DNA of 42,332 bases, from positions 1-42,332 of IMG/VR virus record IMGVR_UViG_3300043395_003057. The stretch is one strand, 5' to 3'. Every line of letters begins with the position of its first letter. Position 1 is the first letter of the stretch. This DNA comes from a virus. The position numbers were made by a program, and so were the translations under genes. Shown one piece after another: positions 1 to 8,206 of this stretch. The notes beneath the pieces were generated by a model. It was not told where the DNA came from. It ran no database searches and worked only from the letters and a program-made list of their open reading frames with translations.

Positions 1-1659
1 GACTTCCAGGTGAAGGGCGTTGGGCCGGATGACCGCACCAAGCTCTTCCGTTACCGCCGCGTGACGCAGGAGCGTTGGGACAAGGACAGCCGTTCTGAGG
101 CGGACGGCGATGCCCTCGTTCCGGTGTTTGCCTTTGCCCGCGCAAAGCTGGCCGAGGGAAAGATCAACGACGCCAAGTACGCGCTCTGCGGCACTCGCGA
201 CAGCGAGCTGCTGAAGATGCACTACAAGGCTTTGACCCCTGTCGCTCTTTCCGCGCTTGCGGCGGACCTCGATACGCGCGTGGCGGGTGACCTCGCCAAC
301 TACGTGCGTTCCGACAAGCCGGGGCTTGCGACAGAGAAGATGAGCGTCCTCGCGCTCTGCCAGACCCTTGAGAAGTACCGCAAGGACTTCACGGTGGACA
401 TGGAGAAGTTCCTCAACGGCTACTCTCGTCGTGGCGTAAAGCGTCTCAACGGTGAGTGGGTCGATGGGAAGTTCGTTGCCTCGCGTACGAAGCTCAAGCC
501 TGCCGATGATTTCACGAATGTGAGCATCGAAGGATTTGAGCTGAACAACACGAGCGCCACCATCAACATGAACGTCAATCGACCCGCCGAGCTTTACAAG
601 GACGGCGAGAAGGTGACGGTCGTGGCCGGCAAGAAGCTGGATATGCGGAATATCCAGTCCTACACGCTGGTTGGCGACGGCGAGATCAACGCGGACGTTC
701 TGCCGCTGAACATCAGCAACCGCAAGCTGTTTGCGGAGTTGGCGAAGGGCAACATCGTCTCGGGCGAGTACGATTACCGCAACACGTACGAGATCCCGCT
801 CAAGGATCTTCCTGCGTGTGACTTCGGCGCGTCGTTCGACCTCCCGACGAAGGAGCAGTTCAACGAGCTGATCCGCCTCGTTACGAAGCGCAACATCCTC
901 AAGGCCTGCCTTGGTGGGGCTGCGACAGTGGACGAGTGGACTGCCGAGCAGATCACGGAACTGAAGTCCTACGACCTCAGCCCGTCGCTCAATTACAATC
1001 CGAGCACGACGAACCCGTACACCGATCTCAACACCGCCATCAGTGCGGGAGAGGTCGACTCTCGTACGTCGTACAAGGTGACGATTGGCGACAACCGCAT
1101 GGTCAGCACTGCTGCGCTCTACTCGGCAAACGAGTATCTCGCGCGTCGCTTCTCCGTGAAGCCCGCGCAGGGATCGGAAGCGGAGGTCGACAAGGACGGC
1201 TTCCTCAAGAAGCCGAAGCTGAGCGAGCTGGCTGGTGCTACGGTTGACCTGAAGACGCTCTCTGCGCGTACGAAGCTCAACGCGATTGACGACCTGATGT
1301 TCCCGCTCTTTGAGGAGTTTCTTCTCAAGGGGGGCTTCGACGGCGTCGGAGTTACCAGCAACCAGGAAGCCATCGCCGATGCGCTCCAGCAGTGCGAGGA
1401 TGAGCTGGAGGCTGCGTGGGCCGCCATCCGTCCGCTCGCGTTCTACATCGGAGCTACCGGTCTTGTGCCGGACAGCTGGGATGTGGAGATCATCGACGCC
1501 GAGGCTCTCAAGGCTCGCTTTGAGGGTATCGACGTCGAGAAGAAGCAGATGGACGGCAGCTTCTTTGTGAAGGGCGATGTGGTCATCGGCGCGTTCCCCG
1601 AGGTCGCATACTTCTCTACGGAGAAGGGCGAGCAGGTAGCGCGCTCGCTGATGGAGTAG
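1..1659 (+). CDS. Unrecognised large protein, 5'-truncated
   Basis: The reading frame is already open at base 1 (codons for Asp-Phe-Gln precede a GTG at 10), so the gene most likely starts before the window and only its C-terminal ~552 residues are present. The visible part is soluble, mixed alpha/beta and fairly acidic, with no signal peptide, membrane segment or catalytic motif that I recognise. A region near residues 175-245 looks beta-rich, followed by helical segments towards the end. It ends in TAG and is followed at once by a strong intrinsic terminator, so it is the last gene of its transcript. Its coordinates as a gene are secure, its function is unknown. Codon use resembles the well-expressed phage genes nearby. 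Confidence 0.85.
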   Translation, partial: DFQVKGVGPDDRTKLFRYRRVTQERWDKDSRSEADGDALVPVFAFARAKLAEGKINDAKYALCGTRDSELLKMHYKALTPVALSALAADLDTRVAGDLANYVRSDKPGLATEKMSVLALCQTLEKYRKDFTVDMEKFLNGYSRRGVKRLNGEWVDGKFVASRTKLKPADDFTNVSIEGFELNNTSATINMNVNRPAELYKDGEKVTVVAGKKLDMRNIQSYTLVGDGEINADVLPLNISNRKLFAELAKGNIVSGEYDYRNTYEIPLKDLPACDFGASFDLPTKEQFNELIRLVTKRNILKACLGGAATVDEWTAEQITELKSYDLSPSLNYNPSTTNPYTDLNTAISAGEVDSRTSYKVTIGDNRMVSTAALYSANEYLARRFSVKPAQGSEAEVDKDGFLKKPKLSELAGATVDLKTLSARTKLNAIDDLMFPLFEEFLLKGGFDGVGVTSNQEAIADALQQCEDELEAAWAAIRPLAFYIGATGLVPDSWDVEIIDAEALKARFEGIDVEKKQMDGSFFVKGDVVIGAFPEVAYFSTEKGEQVARSLME

Positions 1660-1668
1660 GGTTAAGAT

Positions 1669-1703
1669 GATGGGCCGCCTCACGACGAGGCGGCCCATCT
1701 TTT
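1669..1703 (+). terminator. Intrinsic terminator after the truncated gene
   Basis: A perfect 13-bp GC-rich inverted repeat (1669-1681 with 1687-1699, loop ACGAC) is followed by TTTT. It separates the upstream transcript from the IF-1 cassette. Confidence 0.9.
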
Positions 1704-1714
1704 AGGACCCAGCC

Positions 1715-2017
1715 ATGCTTACTGCTCACTACCGCAAACGCCTTTCCGAGTTTGTCCGTACGTCTACCGCGTACGATCTCATCCACGAAGAACACGCCCG
1801 GATGATTGAATACCTTTGCGACGAAGTAGAGCGCCTAGGTCGCGTTGTGCAACAAAAAGAAGCACAACTTCAAGAATTAAAGTTGATGCCGCATTACGAC
1901 CTGAATATTGATCGTGCGCAACTTCAGTCCTGTTCAGGGGATAAATGGACAAACTCCTCGGTCAAATTGCAGACAGAGCCTCACGTAATGGGGCAAGTGA
2001 TCTTGAGAGGGAATTAG
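1715..2017 (+). CDS. Small coiled-coil-like protein, unknown function
   Basis: A 100-residue protein with ATG start just after the terminator. A weak purine stretch (AGGA) lies about 9 nt upstream. Residues 25-57 form a charged amphipathic helix rich in Glu, Arg and Leu, likely a coiled coil. The last ~24 residues overlap the next gene by 73 nt in another frame, which is long for this compact genome and leaves some doubt about the C-terminal end. It is the first gene of a cassette that ends with IF-1 and is bounded by terminators on both sides. I do not recognise the family. Confidence 0.6.
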   Translation: MLTAHYRKRLSEFVRTSTAYDLIHEEHARMIEYLCDEVERLGRVVQQKEAQLQELKLMPHYDLNIDRAQLQSCSGDKWTNSSVKLQTEPHVMGQVILRGN

Positions 2018-2601
2018 GCGGGGCAGTTGAGGCGATTACACGACGTATTCGCCTCGCTGACGCACTCCATCGCGAAGTCCATGATGTGCTAAATACGACG
2101 CTTCGTATGCTGCCTATGGCCCTTCAGCGTCTGCACGTGGCTGCGGGTAACTATTCGTTGAATAGAGATCGGGAGATCTGGAACCTTGGGGCACCTGACT
2201 CTGATATTGCCCACGCACACATCGAGTGCGAGTGGGCAAACGGAAAGACGGACCAGGCCTCCAAGCATTTCTACGCAGACGGTACAAGTGCCTGGATCCC
2301 CGATAGCGCGCGACAGGTGGAGGAAGAAATCCCTTATCGCACGATGAAGATTGCACGTTGGCGTTGGGCAGGTCCTGTAGTGCCCCCACCCGACGGTAGC
2401 GTTCGTATCTGGCGGTGGTGGAGTGCCCCAGGAGAACTGCGGCGTCTCTCTGACCACGGCGGAGATGAGGATTGGGTTTGTCTCGTTCCCAAGGAGATGA
2501 CGGATGACTACCTTCCGTTCATTAATTCTCTTGGCGTATGTAGGGTTAGTGAGCACAGCCTTGCTGATGGCCGTAAAGTATTCATCGGAGCACACGCGTA
2601 A
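1945..2601 (+). CDS. Unknown 218-residue protein upstream of IF-1
   Basis: The start ATG at 1945 has an AGGGG Shine-Dalgarno at good spacing, which supports this start despite the 73-nt overlap with the preceding gene. The protein has a helical N-terminal half (residues 1-65) and a Trp-rich, probably globular C-terminal half (around residues 90-215, with clusters such as RWRW and IWRWW). No catalytic signature is apparent and I do not recognise a family. Its stop codon overlaps the IF-1 start (TAATG), so the two are almost certainly translationally coupled. The association with a translation factor suggests, but does not show, a role in host takeover or translation. Confidence 0.75.
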   Translation: MDKLLGQIADRASRNGASDLERELGGAVEAITRRIRLADALHREVHDVLNTTLRMLPMALQRLHVAAGNYSLNRDREIWNLGAPDSDIAHAHIECEWANGKTDQASKHFYADGTSAWIPDSARQVEEEIPYRTMKIARWRWAGPVVPPPDGSVRIWRWWSAPGELRRLSDHGGDEDWVCLVPKEMTDDYLPFINSLGVCRVSEHSLADGRKVFIGAHA

Positions 2602-2819
2602 TGGCGACTGACGACTTAGTTGAGATGGCGGGGATTGTCACAGACGTACACCCCGGTGGCGTTTTCGAGGTAACGCTGGAGAACGAAAGAAAAATCCAAG
2701 CGTACCTGGGTGGCAAACTCCGACAGCACAAAATCCGCGTTGTCCTTGGTGACGCGGTGACAGTTGGAATTACGCCGTATGACCTGACAAAAGGTCGAAT
2801 CATGTTCCGACACAAGTGA
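2601..2819 (+). CDS. infA: Translation initiation factor IF-1
   Basis: A 72-residue, single-domain OB-fold protein that aligns without gaps over its full length to bacterial IF-1. Against the E. coli protein as I recall it, about half the positions match, including the signature TPYDLTKGRI (residues 58-67), the IR..LGD..TV core (45-55), F-x-V-x-LEN (22-28) and the FR near the C-terminus. IF-1 binds the 30S A site and works with IF-2 and IF-3 in start-site selection. A phage copy could replace or compete with host IF-1 during infection (inference). It is coupled by TAATG to the gene before it and followed by a strong terminator, so it ends a three-gene transcript. No truncation or loss of the RNA-binding basic residues is evident. 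Confidence 0.95.
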   Translation: MATDDLVEMAGIVTDVHPGGVFEVTLENERKIQAYLGGKLRQHKIRVVLGDAVTVGITPYDLTKGRIMFRHK

Positions 2820-2821
2820 CC

Positions 2822-2853
2822 GAAACGCCGCCCACAAGGCGGCGTTTCTTTTT
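2822..2853 (+). terminator. Intrinsic terminator after IF-1
   Basis: An 11-bp inverted repeat (2822-2832 with 2838-2848, loop CACAA) followed by a run of T begins within a few bases of the IF-1 stop. It closes the cassette opened by the terminator at 1669-1703. Confidence 0.9.
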
Positions 2854-2870
2854 AGGTCATAAGAAACTGC

Positions 2871-3038
2871 ATGGAACTCATACTAGAGCATGATGAGTTG
2901 CGCGCAGTTTTGATGCAGTATTGGCGCAGCACGGGAGTTGTGCTGCCGGACAACGCGAAGCTAATTATCCGCACAAACAACAAAAAGATGACGGCGCGTG
3001 CCGTAATTTCTACTGCGGAGGCAAAACGTGGAAAGTGA
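2871..3038 (+). CDS. Small unknown protein, 55 residues
   Basis: An ATG-initiated frame of 55 codons fills the gap between the IF-1 terminator and the next gene, overlapping that gene's GTG start by 11 nt, as is typical of neighbouring genes here. The peptide is basic at its C-terminal half (NNKKMTARAV, then KRGK) with a short helix at the N-terminus. The Shine-Dalgarno is weak (AGG about 14 nt upstream), which limits confidence. No family recognised. Confidence 0.5.
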   Translation: MELILEHDELRAVLMQYWRSTGVVLPDNAKLIIRTNNKKMTARAVISTAEAKRGK

Positions 3039-3510
3039 GAAGAAGTGGCGTTGGTGGGACACCAAGCCCGAGAATGATCTGGTGGAGACGGCGGCGGCAA
3101 CGGAGTACGCGCTGCTTCTCGCAGATTACGCGCGAGAATTTTTCACGCAGGCGAAACACCATCCGCCCGTGGGGTTCATCCTCAAGGACAACGGCGGCGT
3201 CATCGCCGTGCCGGACCTGGAGGACATCCCACGAGAGATGTGGAAGCCGTCGCTAATGTTCTGCTGCCTGACCAACGCAGCGGACATGTTCGTTCTCGTT
3301 GCGGAAGCCCATGTGCTCGTCACAGAGAACGACGAGACCGCAAAGAAAGTCCTGTCTGGCGCAAAGATTTCGGAGATCGAAACCTCTCGCGAAGGTGTGC
3401 TACTGGTCCTGTCCACGATCCAGGGCCGACCCATCGAGATGCTGTTCATGCCGCGCGATGGAGACAGCTTGGGCCCGGTGGAGACACCGGGCCCAGCAGC
3501 GTATCAATGA
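3028..3510 (+). CDS. Unknown 160-residue phage protein
   Basis: The GTG start at 3028 is preceded by GGAGG at ideal spacing. The protein is compact and mixed alpha/beta: an N-terminal Trp-rich segment, an alternating hydrophobic core (PPVGFILKDNGGVIAVPDL at about 46-64; ADMFVLVAEAHVLVTEND at about 85-102) and a Pro/Gly-rich tail. The pattern resembles a small alpha/beta domain that phages often encode near structural genes, but I cannot name it. The final codons contain a perfect hairpin (3471-3494). It is the last + strand gene before a convergent terminator shared with the tail-fibre operon. Confidence 0.8.
   Translation: MESEKKWRWWDTKPENDLVETAAATEYALLLADYAREFFTQAKHHPPVGFILKDNGGVIAVPDLEDIPREMWKPSLMFCCLTNAADMFVLVAEAHVLVTENDETAKKVLSGAKISEIETSREGVLLVLSTIQGRPIEMLFMPRDGDSLGPVETPGPAAYQ
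3471..3494 (+). other. Perfect 10-bp hairpin inside a CDS 3' end
   Basis: GGGCCCGGTG, loop GAGA, CACCGGGCCC. A GNRA-type tetraloop caps an all-Watson-Crick, very GC-rich stem. No T tract follows, so it is not itself an intrinsic terminator. It may act as an mRNA 3' stabiliser. Confidence 0.6.
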
Positions 3511-3514
3511 TGCT

Positions 3515-3545
3515 AAATGCCCCCGTCAAACGCGGGGCATTTATT
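3515..3545. terminator. Terminator between convergent operons
   Basis: The arms AAATGCCCC (3515-3523) and GGGGCATTT (3534-3542) form a stem whose A and T flanks allow termination in both directions. It lies exactly between the + strand gene ending at 3510 and the - strand tail-fibre gene ending at 3545. Confidence 0.75.
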
Positions 3546-4651
3546 TAGTACTGTAACAGCACGCAGTCCCCTGTCTGCGTTGGCGAGTACCCGAGGGTGT
3601 AACCGTGGATTGTGGGGCCGGATCCAAAGACTTGTTGAGATAGTCCGTCCCGAACAATCTGAATCTCCCTGAGACGCCCCGCCCAGTTATTTGAGTTGGC
3701 TACGTGAAAACCGCCAATCCGAGGAAAGGAGCCGTCGCGCGTAACTAAGTTTAGGGAGGAGGCGTTTGAATTAAATACCCTAAACAGGGATTGGACGGTT
3801 GAGGCGCCCGGATTGTATGAGAGGAAGTGCGCGTACCCAGACCCTCCGGCTTCGTGAAGAAGTAGACCAAAACCGAAGTAGTCCCGTAAGCAGGTAGCAG
3901 ACTGGACTTCGTCACCAGACGCCCCGTAGCAGTAGAGGCGGCCGTCGGTCTCGCAATCTGCGGGATTAACGGTTTCGGGATCAACCAATGCCCCGCCGTA
4001 GCCCGTCCAGGTTTTTTGCGCGGTGGCACCAGAAGTAATCTGAACCCAACAAGTTTCCTGCGTTTCGTATACACGCAGTAACATAGAAGTGTTCCACCGA
4101 GATGTGTCGGTTGTATTGGAGGTTAGGTGAATGTATCCACCAAACAGACAACCTACCCACGGATTTACATTTGACCATCCGTTGTACGTTGATACGCCCG
4201 GTATGACATTTTTAACCAAACCAATCCATAGCTGATTGGCCCCTGCCCCGTCACTGCCCCCCATAGTGGGCGCAATTTTTGGTGCCGCGCCGCCAACGTT
4301 TCCGGCGATGATAAGCCGGGTACCTTTTCCAAATGTAGTTGCGGTAAAAGGTGGCGCCCCAATAATAGCTACGGTTTTTCCGCCAGCCTGTTCACGGGTC
4401 CAGGTCCACGTGCTGCCTGTAAGTGCACTACCCGAGCCATAGTTAATTGCCGGAGAGACGTTACCGATGACCTCCTCCGCGGCAAAAGTACCAGGTGTGC
4501 GTAGCGTGCCGTCCATATACGCAGGGAATGCGCCAGCGGCGTTTGTCAGTAAGGCGTAGAGCCCGTCAAGGACTATGTTTACCTCGTTGGGAGCGCCAAC
4601 GGCTACGGTGTTTTGCACTGTTAAGCGCGCGTTAAGTGCAGGCAGGCTCAT
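3545..4651 (-). CDS. Distal tail-fibre / adhesin protein
   Basis: A 368-residue protein rich in Gly, Ser, Thr, Asn and aromatic residues, with alternating beta-strand patterns throughout and no membrane segment. It looks like a beta-structured receptor-binding or fibre-tip domain. It is the last gene of the five-gene tail-fibre operon and its ATG overlaps the stop of the upstream fibre gene (ATGA). Trp-rich stretches near residues 80-85 and 155-165 and a Cys-containing section (about 165-250) are typical of exposed phage adhesins. It lacks the N-terminal attachment module of the two genes upstream, so it may bind to one of them or act as a separate tip protein. Assignment rests on composition and context. 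Confidence 0.6.
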   Translation of the reverse strand: MSLPALNARLTVQNTVAVGAPNEVNIVLDGLYALLTNAAGAFPAYMDGTLRTPGTFAAEEVIGNVSPAINYGSGSALTGSTWTWTREQAGGKTVAIIGAPPFTATTFGKGTRLIIAGNVGGAAPKIAPTMGGSDGAGANQLWIGLVKNVIPGVSTYNGWSNVNPWVGCLFGGYIHLTSNTTDTSRWNTSMLLRVYETQETCWVQITSGATAQKTWTGYGGALVDPETVNPADCETDGRLYCYGASGDEVQSATCLRDYFGFGLLLHEAGGSGYAHFLSYNPGASTVQSLFRVFNSNASSLNLVTRDGSFPRIGGFHVANSNNWAGRLREIQIVRDGLSQQVFGSGPTIHGYTLGYSPTQTGDCVLLQY

Positions 4652-5376
4652 GTGAACGTTCCTGTTGAAATTACTACGGGAGTGTTAATAGCAGGGCTCG
4701 GCGTTCCAGGGCCCGTCAGCGTAGAAAACGCGAGGCCCAGAGCGTAGGGCGCCCAGCTGAGAAACCCGTTTTTGCTGGTAAGAACGAGGTAGCCAGAACT
4801 AGGGGCTACTGCGATGGCGGTGCCGGCGCCGTCAAAACCAGCTACTGCTGCTGAGGGGGCAGTATGCCCGCTCGCCGCCCAGCTTAGGTCTGTAAGAGAG
4901 CTGTGGGCTGGGACATCCAAATCGGACCACGCATATCCGTCGGGGGCCGTATCGTCCGCCGTTAGCACCTGACCGTTAGTTGTCGGGATGGGGATACTGG
5001 CTGCTGAAGGAGCGTCTATCCACTCTAGCCCGCTCGGCTCTGCATCGTTGGCCGAGAGTATTTGTCCATTTGTACCGGCCGAAAGAGTAACCGTGGTCCC
5101 GGCACCTGTTCCTACAAGTAAGTCTCCCAGTGCCGCAAAAGAATCAATAGGAACGCCACCTAACGCCACAAGGGCATCTGCCGCGTTCGTCTCTCCTGTG
5201 CCGCCGTCGGTGATCCCCAGCGGCAAAGTAATAGATACTCCTCCAGTTCCGAGATCAATTTCGACCCCGTCATCTGCCATGTAGTACAGCTTGCCGTCTG
5301 TCTTGGCGTAGAGCTGTATTTTGTTGGCGGCCGGAGTGTCAGGAGTATCCCGACCGGTAAAGATCACACGGCTCAT
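4648..5376 (-). CDS. Tail-fibre protein with shared N-terminal module
   Basis: A 242-residue protein beginning with the module RVIFTGRDTPDTPAANKIQL, then YAKTDGKLY and DDGVEIDLG (residues 3-43). The same arrangement is found in the 749-residue fibre immediately upstream and in many phage fibres. A GITDGGTGETNAADAL repeat (about 54-69) is the common tail-fibre collar motif GGTGxTxAxxAL. Two further short repeats end in SGLEWID and DGYAWSD (about 110-155). The C-terminal part is a short beta-rich domain. I infer a trimeric fibre anchored to the baseplate by its N-terminus. It is coupled to the downstream adhesin gene. Confidence 0.8.
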   Translation of the reverse strand: MSRVIFTGRDTPDTPAANKIQLYAKTDGKLYYMADDGVEIDLGTGGVSITLPLGITDGGTGETNAADALVALGGVPIDSFAALGDLLVGTGAGTTVTLSAGTNGQILSANDAEPSGLEWIDAPSAASIPIPTTNGQVLTADDTAPDGYAWSDLDVPAHSSLTDLSWAASGHTAPSAAVAGFDGAGTAIAVAPSSGYLVLTSKNGFLSWAPYALGLAFSTLTGPGTPSPAINTPVVISTGTFT

Positions 5377-5385
5377 TAGGTCTCC

Positions 5386-7635
5386 TTAGTATGTACCAAA
5401 AGTACCATTGCTGAGGCGATACTGAGGGGTAGCAATCGCACCGTTTCTATCTACCAATCGGGGGGCAAAGGTAGCAGAGCCGATAAACTCCTTAATATTC
5501 ACCCCTCCTCGTCCGTATCCCCAACGTGTCAGGTTAAATTTAGAGGCACCTAGCCCTCCGCTCTGACTAATGTATAACGACATTCTTGGGGTATCTGTGT
5601 CGCCAAATCCCCAGGGAGTGCCCGAGGTAATTGTTCCAAGTGTGTACGAGGTCTCAGACGTAGGCGTAACGGAGGTCTGCCCAAATCTGCTGCCGCTGTC
5701 TTCATTTCTGTTGGCTGAGTGTACCGCCCCGTAAGGCCGGCTAGTCCACACCCCGGTTGTCTCATTCACAGACAGGTTTAGAAAAATATCAAAGTAGATA
5801 CTCGTATCCTCGTTAAGAGTCGGCGTAGATTCCCCACCTTTGTACGCGTCAACAGGCGCGTAAACAATCCCAGACGCTGCTATGTACCCAGTGCTGTTAA
5901 TCAGCGCATCTTGATTTGCATTCTCGGCCAGCAACGGGGCGTCGTTCTTGCCCTTACTGAGCACAAGATACCACCTAAATTGTGGCACAGAAGTTACACC
6001 AGTGGAGGTATCAGGCCCTATAGTCGCAAGCATACGACCCGAAAAATGAAGAATTCCTGACTGGAACGGAATTCTTTCGGAAGATGTTGCCGCAATTGAC
6101 GTAAGTTCCGCCAGATACAGATACCGAAAATCAAATCCCGGGGCCATAGACAGATTTACTACCGGGGAATTCATAGCAAAAGCCTGAACAACCGCCGGAC
6201 TGTCGCCCACCAGAAGACCTCGAGAGGTCTTCATGCGGTGGTATTTGGCTGCAAGGTTTGCACCCGAGGGTGGGGCAAAGTTTGACGGCCGTAGTGGGGT
6301 AAAATCAATATACCCGCGTTCTGGTGCTCCCATAATCAAGCTAGCGTATGTACCGGCCTTAATGCCGATAGTCATATTTGTGCTTTGATTGGCCGGAGTT
6401 AAATCGGTGCCGTATGATGATAGTTCGGTTTTCGTGACAACGTCTGGCGCAGAAATCTGCAAATAATGCTGCGTGACATCTGGATCGTTTTGTCCATACG
6501 GCTTGACGACGGTCGCTGTTACATTTGCACCTGGCTTAATTCCATACGCAAATAGGCCAGTCGAAACCGACGACTGATTGCCTGCCGGGAGGTCAGCACG
6601 GTTAACAACAACAGGAAGGGTGCTGTGATACGCGTTGGTGTTTGTTACCTGCGAGTAACTACCGGCCCCAATGTCCTTCCACGTTGCGGAATTAGAGGTA
6701 GCCGCCGTGCAAACAAACTGCTTTGCGGGGGTAGGCGTTGTATTTATCCAACGAGACCCAACTGAGTAGCCCTGTGAGGTATTATTTGAGGTACCCGGGT
6801 CGGTGGTTGCGGATGTGTTGTCTTTCTTTATCCCGTCGAGTTTAGCCCCGTCGTTGCCGACATCACGACCATCTACGTTTCCAGTAACCGTAATGTTCCC
6901 ATTTACGGTTAGACCTGCCTTTGCCATTGTCAGGCCATTAGAAACAAGGCCACCGCCCTCAGGAATAGTAAGGGTGTCCGCAGAGACTGTGATACCAGAA
7001 GCCGCTAAAGTATTTGGGCCTGTGAGACGCGGCAGAGCGTTTGCGACTCCGCCTGTTACTGTTACGCGGTCAACCCACTCTAATCCAGACGGCGTAGCGG
7101 AATTTGTTACAAGCGTTTTTCCATTAGTGCCCGCAGAAAGAACTGAAACAATCCCAGGTGCGGAAGCGGAAAGAAGGGCTCCCTTGCTCGACAGGGAGGA
7201 CTTCATCACGGCGCCGGCAGCAGACACGAACTGAGTGTCATCTACCAGCGTGTACGCAGTACCGGTGCTGACGAGTACGTCGTTAGAGTTTGACCCGGTG
7301 GGATCGGGAAGTCCGGCCTCTGCGCCAGACCCGTTAGACGGAGCGGCCCACGAGACTGCCCCGCCGATCTTAGTGAGGACGTACCCATCTGACGCGGCCG
7401 CTACGTTTGTAATGGCGTTGAGTGCTGCCTGCGCCGTCGTTGCCCCCGTACCGCCCTTATCAATTGTAATTGGGTAGTCTACGGGCTCGCCACCGCCTCC
7501 GCCGCTTCCGACTTCGGACTCGGTGCCGTCCTCCTTCTTCACGTAGAGCTTGCCATCGTTCTTGGCGTAAAGAGCGACCTTCCCGGCCTCGGGAGTCGAG
7601 GAACCAGCGCGCTTTGTAAAGATTAGACGACCCAT
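5386..7635 (-). CDS. Major tail-fibre protein
   Basis: A 749-residue fibre. Order: N-terminal attachment module (RLIFTKRAG, LYAKNDGKLY, DGTESEVG; residues 3-43), a poly-Gly linker (44-49), the repeat KGGTGATTAQAALNAI (60-75), further fibre repeats ending SGLEWVD (about residue 190), a GNITVTGNVDGRDV / DGAKLDGI segment (about 245-268) common in T4-like and other long fibres, then a long beta-structured distal region to residue 749. These features indicate an extended trimeric host-recognition fibre attached to the baseplate. It is in one operon with the shorter fibre and putative adhesin downstream. No dedicated chaperone or intramolecular peptidase domain was recognised. Confidence 0.85.
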   Translation of the reverse strand: MGRLIFTKRAGSSTPEAGKVALYAKNDGKLYVKKEDGTESEVGSGGGGGEPVDYPITIDKGGTGATTAQAALNAITNVAAASDGYVLTKIGGAVSWAAPSNGSGAEAGLPDPTGSNSNDVLVSTGTAYTLVDDTQFVSAAGAVMKSSLSSKGALLSASAPGIVSVLSAGTNGKTLVTNSATPSGLEWVDRVTVTGGVANALPRLTGPNTLAASGITVSADTLTIPEGGGLVSNGLTMAKAGLTVNGNITVTGNVDGRDVGNDGAKLDGIKKDNTSATTDPGTSNNTSQGYSVGSRWINTTPTPAKQFVCTAATSNSATWKDIGAGSYSQVTNTNAYHSTLPVVVNRADLPAGNQSSVSTGLFAYGIKPGANVTATVVKPYGQNDPDVTQHYLQISAPDVVTKTELSSYGTDLTPANQSTNMTIGIKAGTYASLIMGAPERGYIDFTPLRPSNFAPPSGANLAAKYHRMKTSRGLLVGDSPAVVQAFAMNSPVVNLSMAPGFDFRYLYLAELTSIAATSSERIPFQSGILHFSGRMLATIGPDTSTGVTSVPQFRWYLVLSKGKNDAPLLAENANQDALINSTGYIAASGIVYAPVDAYKGGESTPTLNEDTSIYFDIFLNLSVNETTGVWTSRPYGAVHSANRNEDSGSRFGQTSVTPTSETSYTLGTITSGTPWGFGDTDTPRMSLYISQSGGLGASKFNLTRWGYGRGGVNIKEFIGSATFAPRLVDRNGAIATPQYRLSNGTFGTY

Positions 7636-7642
7636 GTGTTCC

Positions 7643-8206
7643 TCACAAAATGACGATGTCGCTATTTGCTAGTAATTCGATATCAATGTCTTCGGGGACC
7701 TCGTACTCTTCGTACGACAGGATGGCCTGATTCGGTCCCACGACAGTAGAGACGTCAGCGTACTTATTGTGGACGTGTACGCCCGTAGAAGCCTCACCGC
7801 TGTTTGACGCGGAGGTGACACGCCCGTACGCGTCTACGGTGATGTTGGCAGACGTGTACGACCCGGCAGGATTGGGGCTGAGAGTACCCAGCCCAATATT
7901 CGGGTCCGTGGCTGTGCCCGTGTCTACGATTGGGGCAGTGACGTTAATTGAGCGTACTGCGCCTTCCCCGCCTGCAACAAGATTCCAACGTCCGACGCCG
8001 GCGTTTGGGGTAACGACTTCCGGTAGACTCTCTGCGGTAGATGCCTGCCGGTCGTACGCGTAGATAGCGTTGGAGTCCTCTACGTAAATAAGCGTCTTGT
8101 CTGCAAACCCACCAGAGGTTTGCAGGCGCTTAAGCTCAGCCACATCCGCGACAGACGCCGCAAGACCTGTGACGGAGCCACGTCGGCGAGTTCCGTAGAG
8201 TCTCAT
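7643..8206 (-). CDS. Tail-fibre or baseplate-attached beta-rich protein
   Basis: The start is taken as the ATG at 8206 because it overlaps the upstream stop (ATGA) and has GAGGA upstream; a TTG at 8230 would extend it by 8 residues. The 187-residue product begins MRLYGTRRRG. It has a helix/strand domain (about 20-80) containing KTLIYVEDSNAIYAYD, and a fibre-type motif GSYTSANITVDAYGRVTSAS (about 127-146) known in many phage fibres. It ends with an acidic segment (EYEVPEDIDIELL). Its place between a small beta protein and the main fibre suggests a linker or short fibre. Confidence 0.7.
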   Translation of the reverse strand: MRLYGTRRRGSVTGLAASVADVAELKRLQTSGGFADKTLIYVEDSNAIYAYDRQASTAESLPEVVTPNAGVGRWNLVAGGEGAVRSINVTAPIVDTGTATDPNIGLGTLSPNPAGSYTSANITVDAYGRVTSASNSGEASTGVHVHNKYADVSTVVGPNQAILSYEEYEVPEDIDIELLANSDIVIL

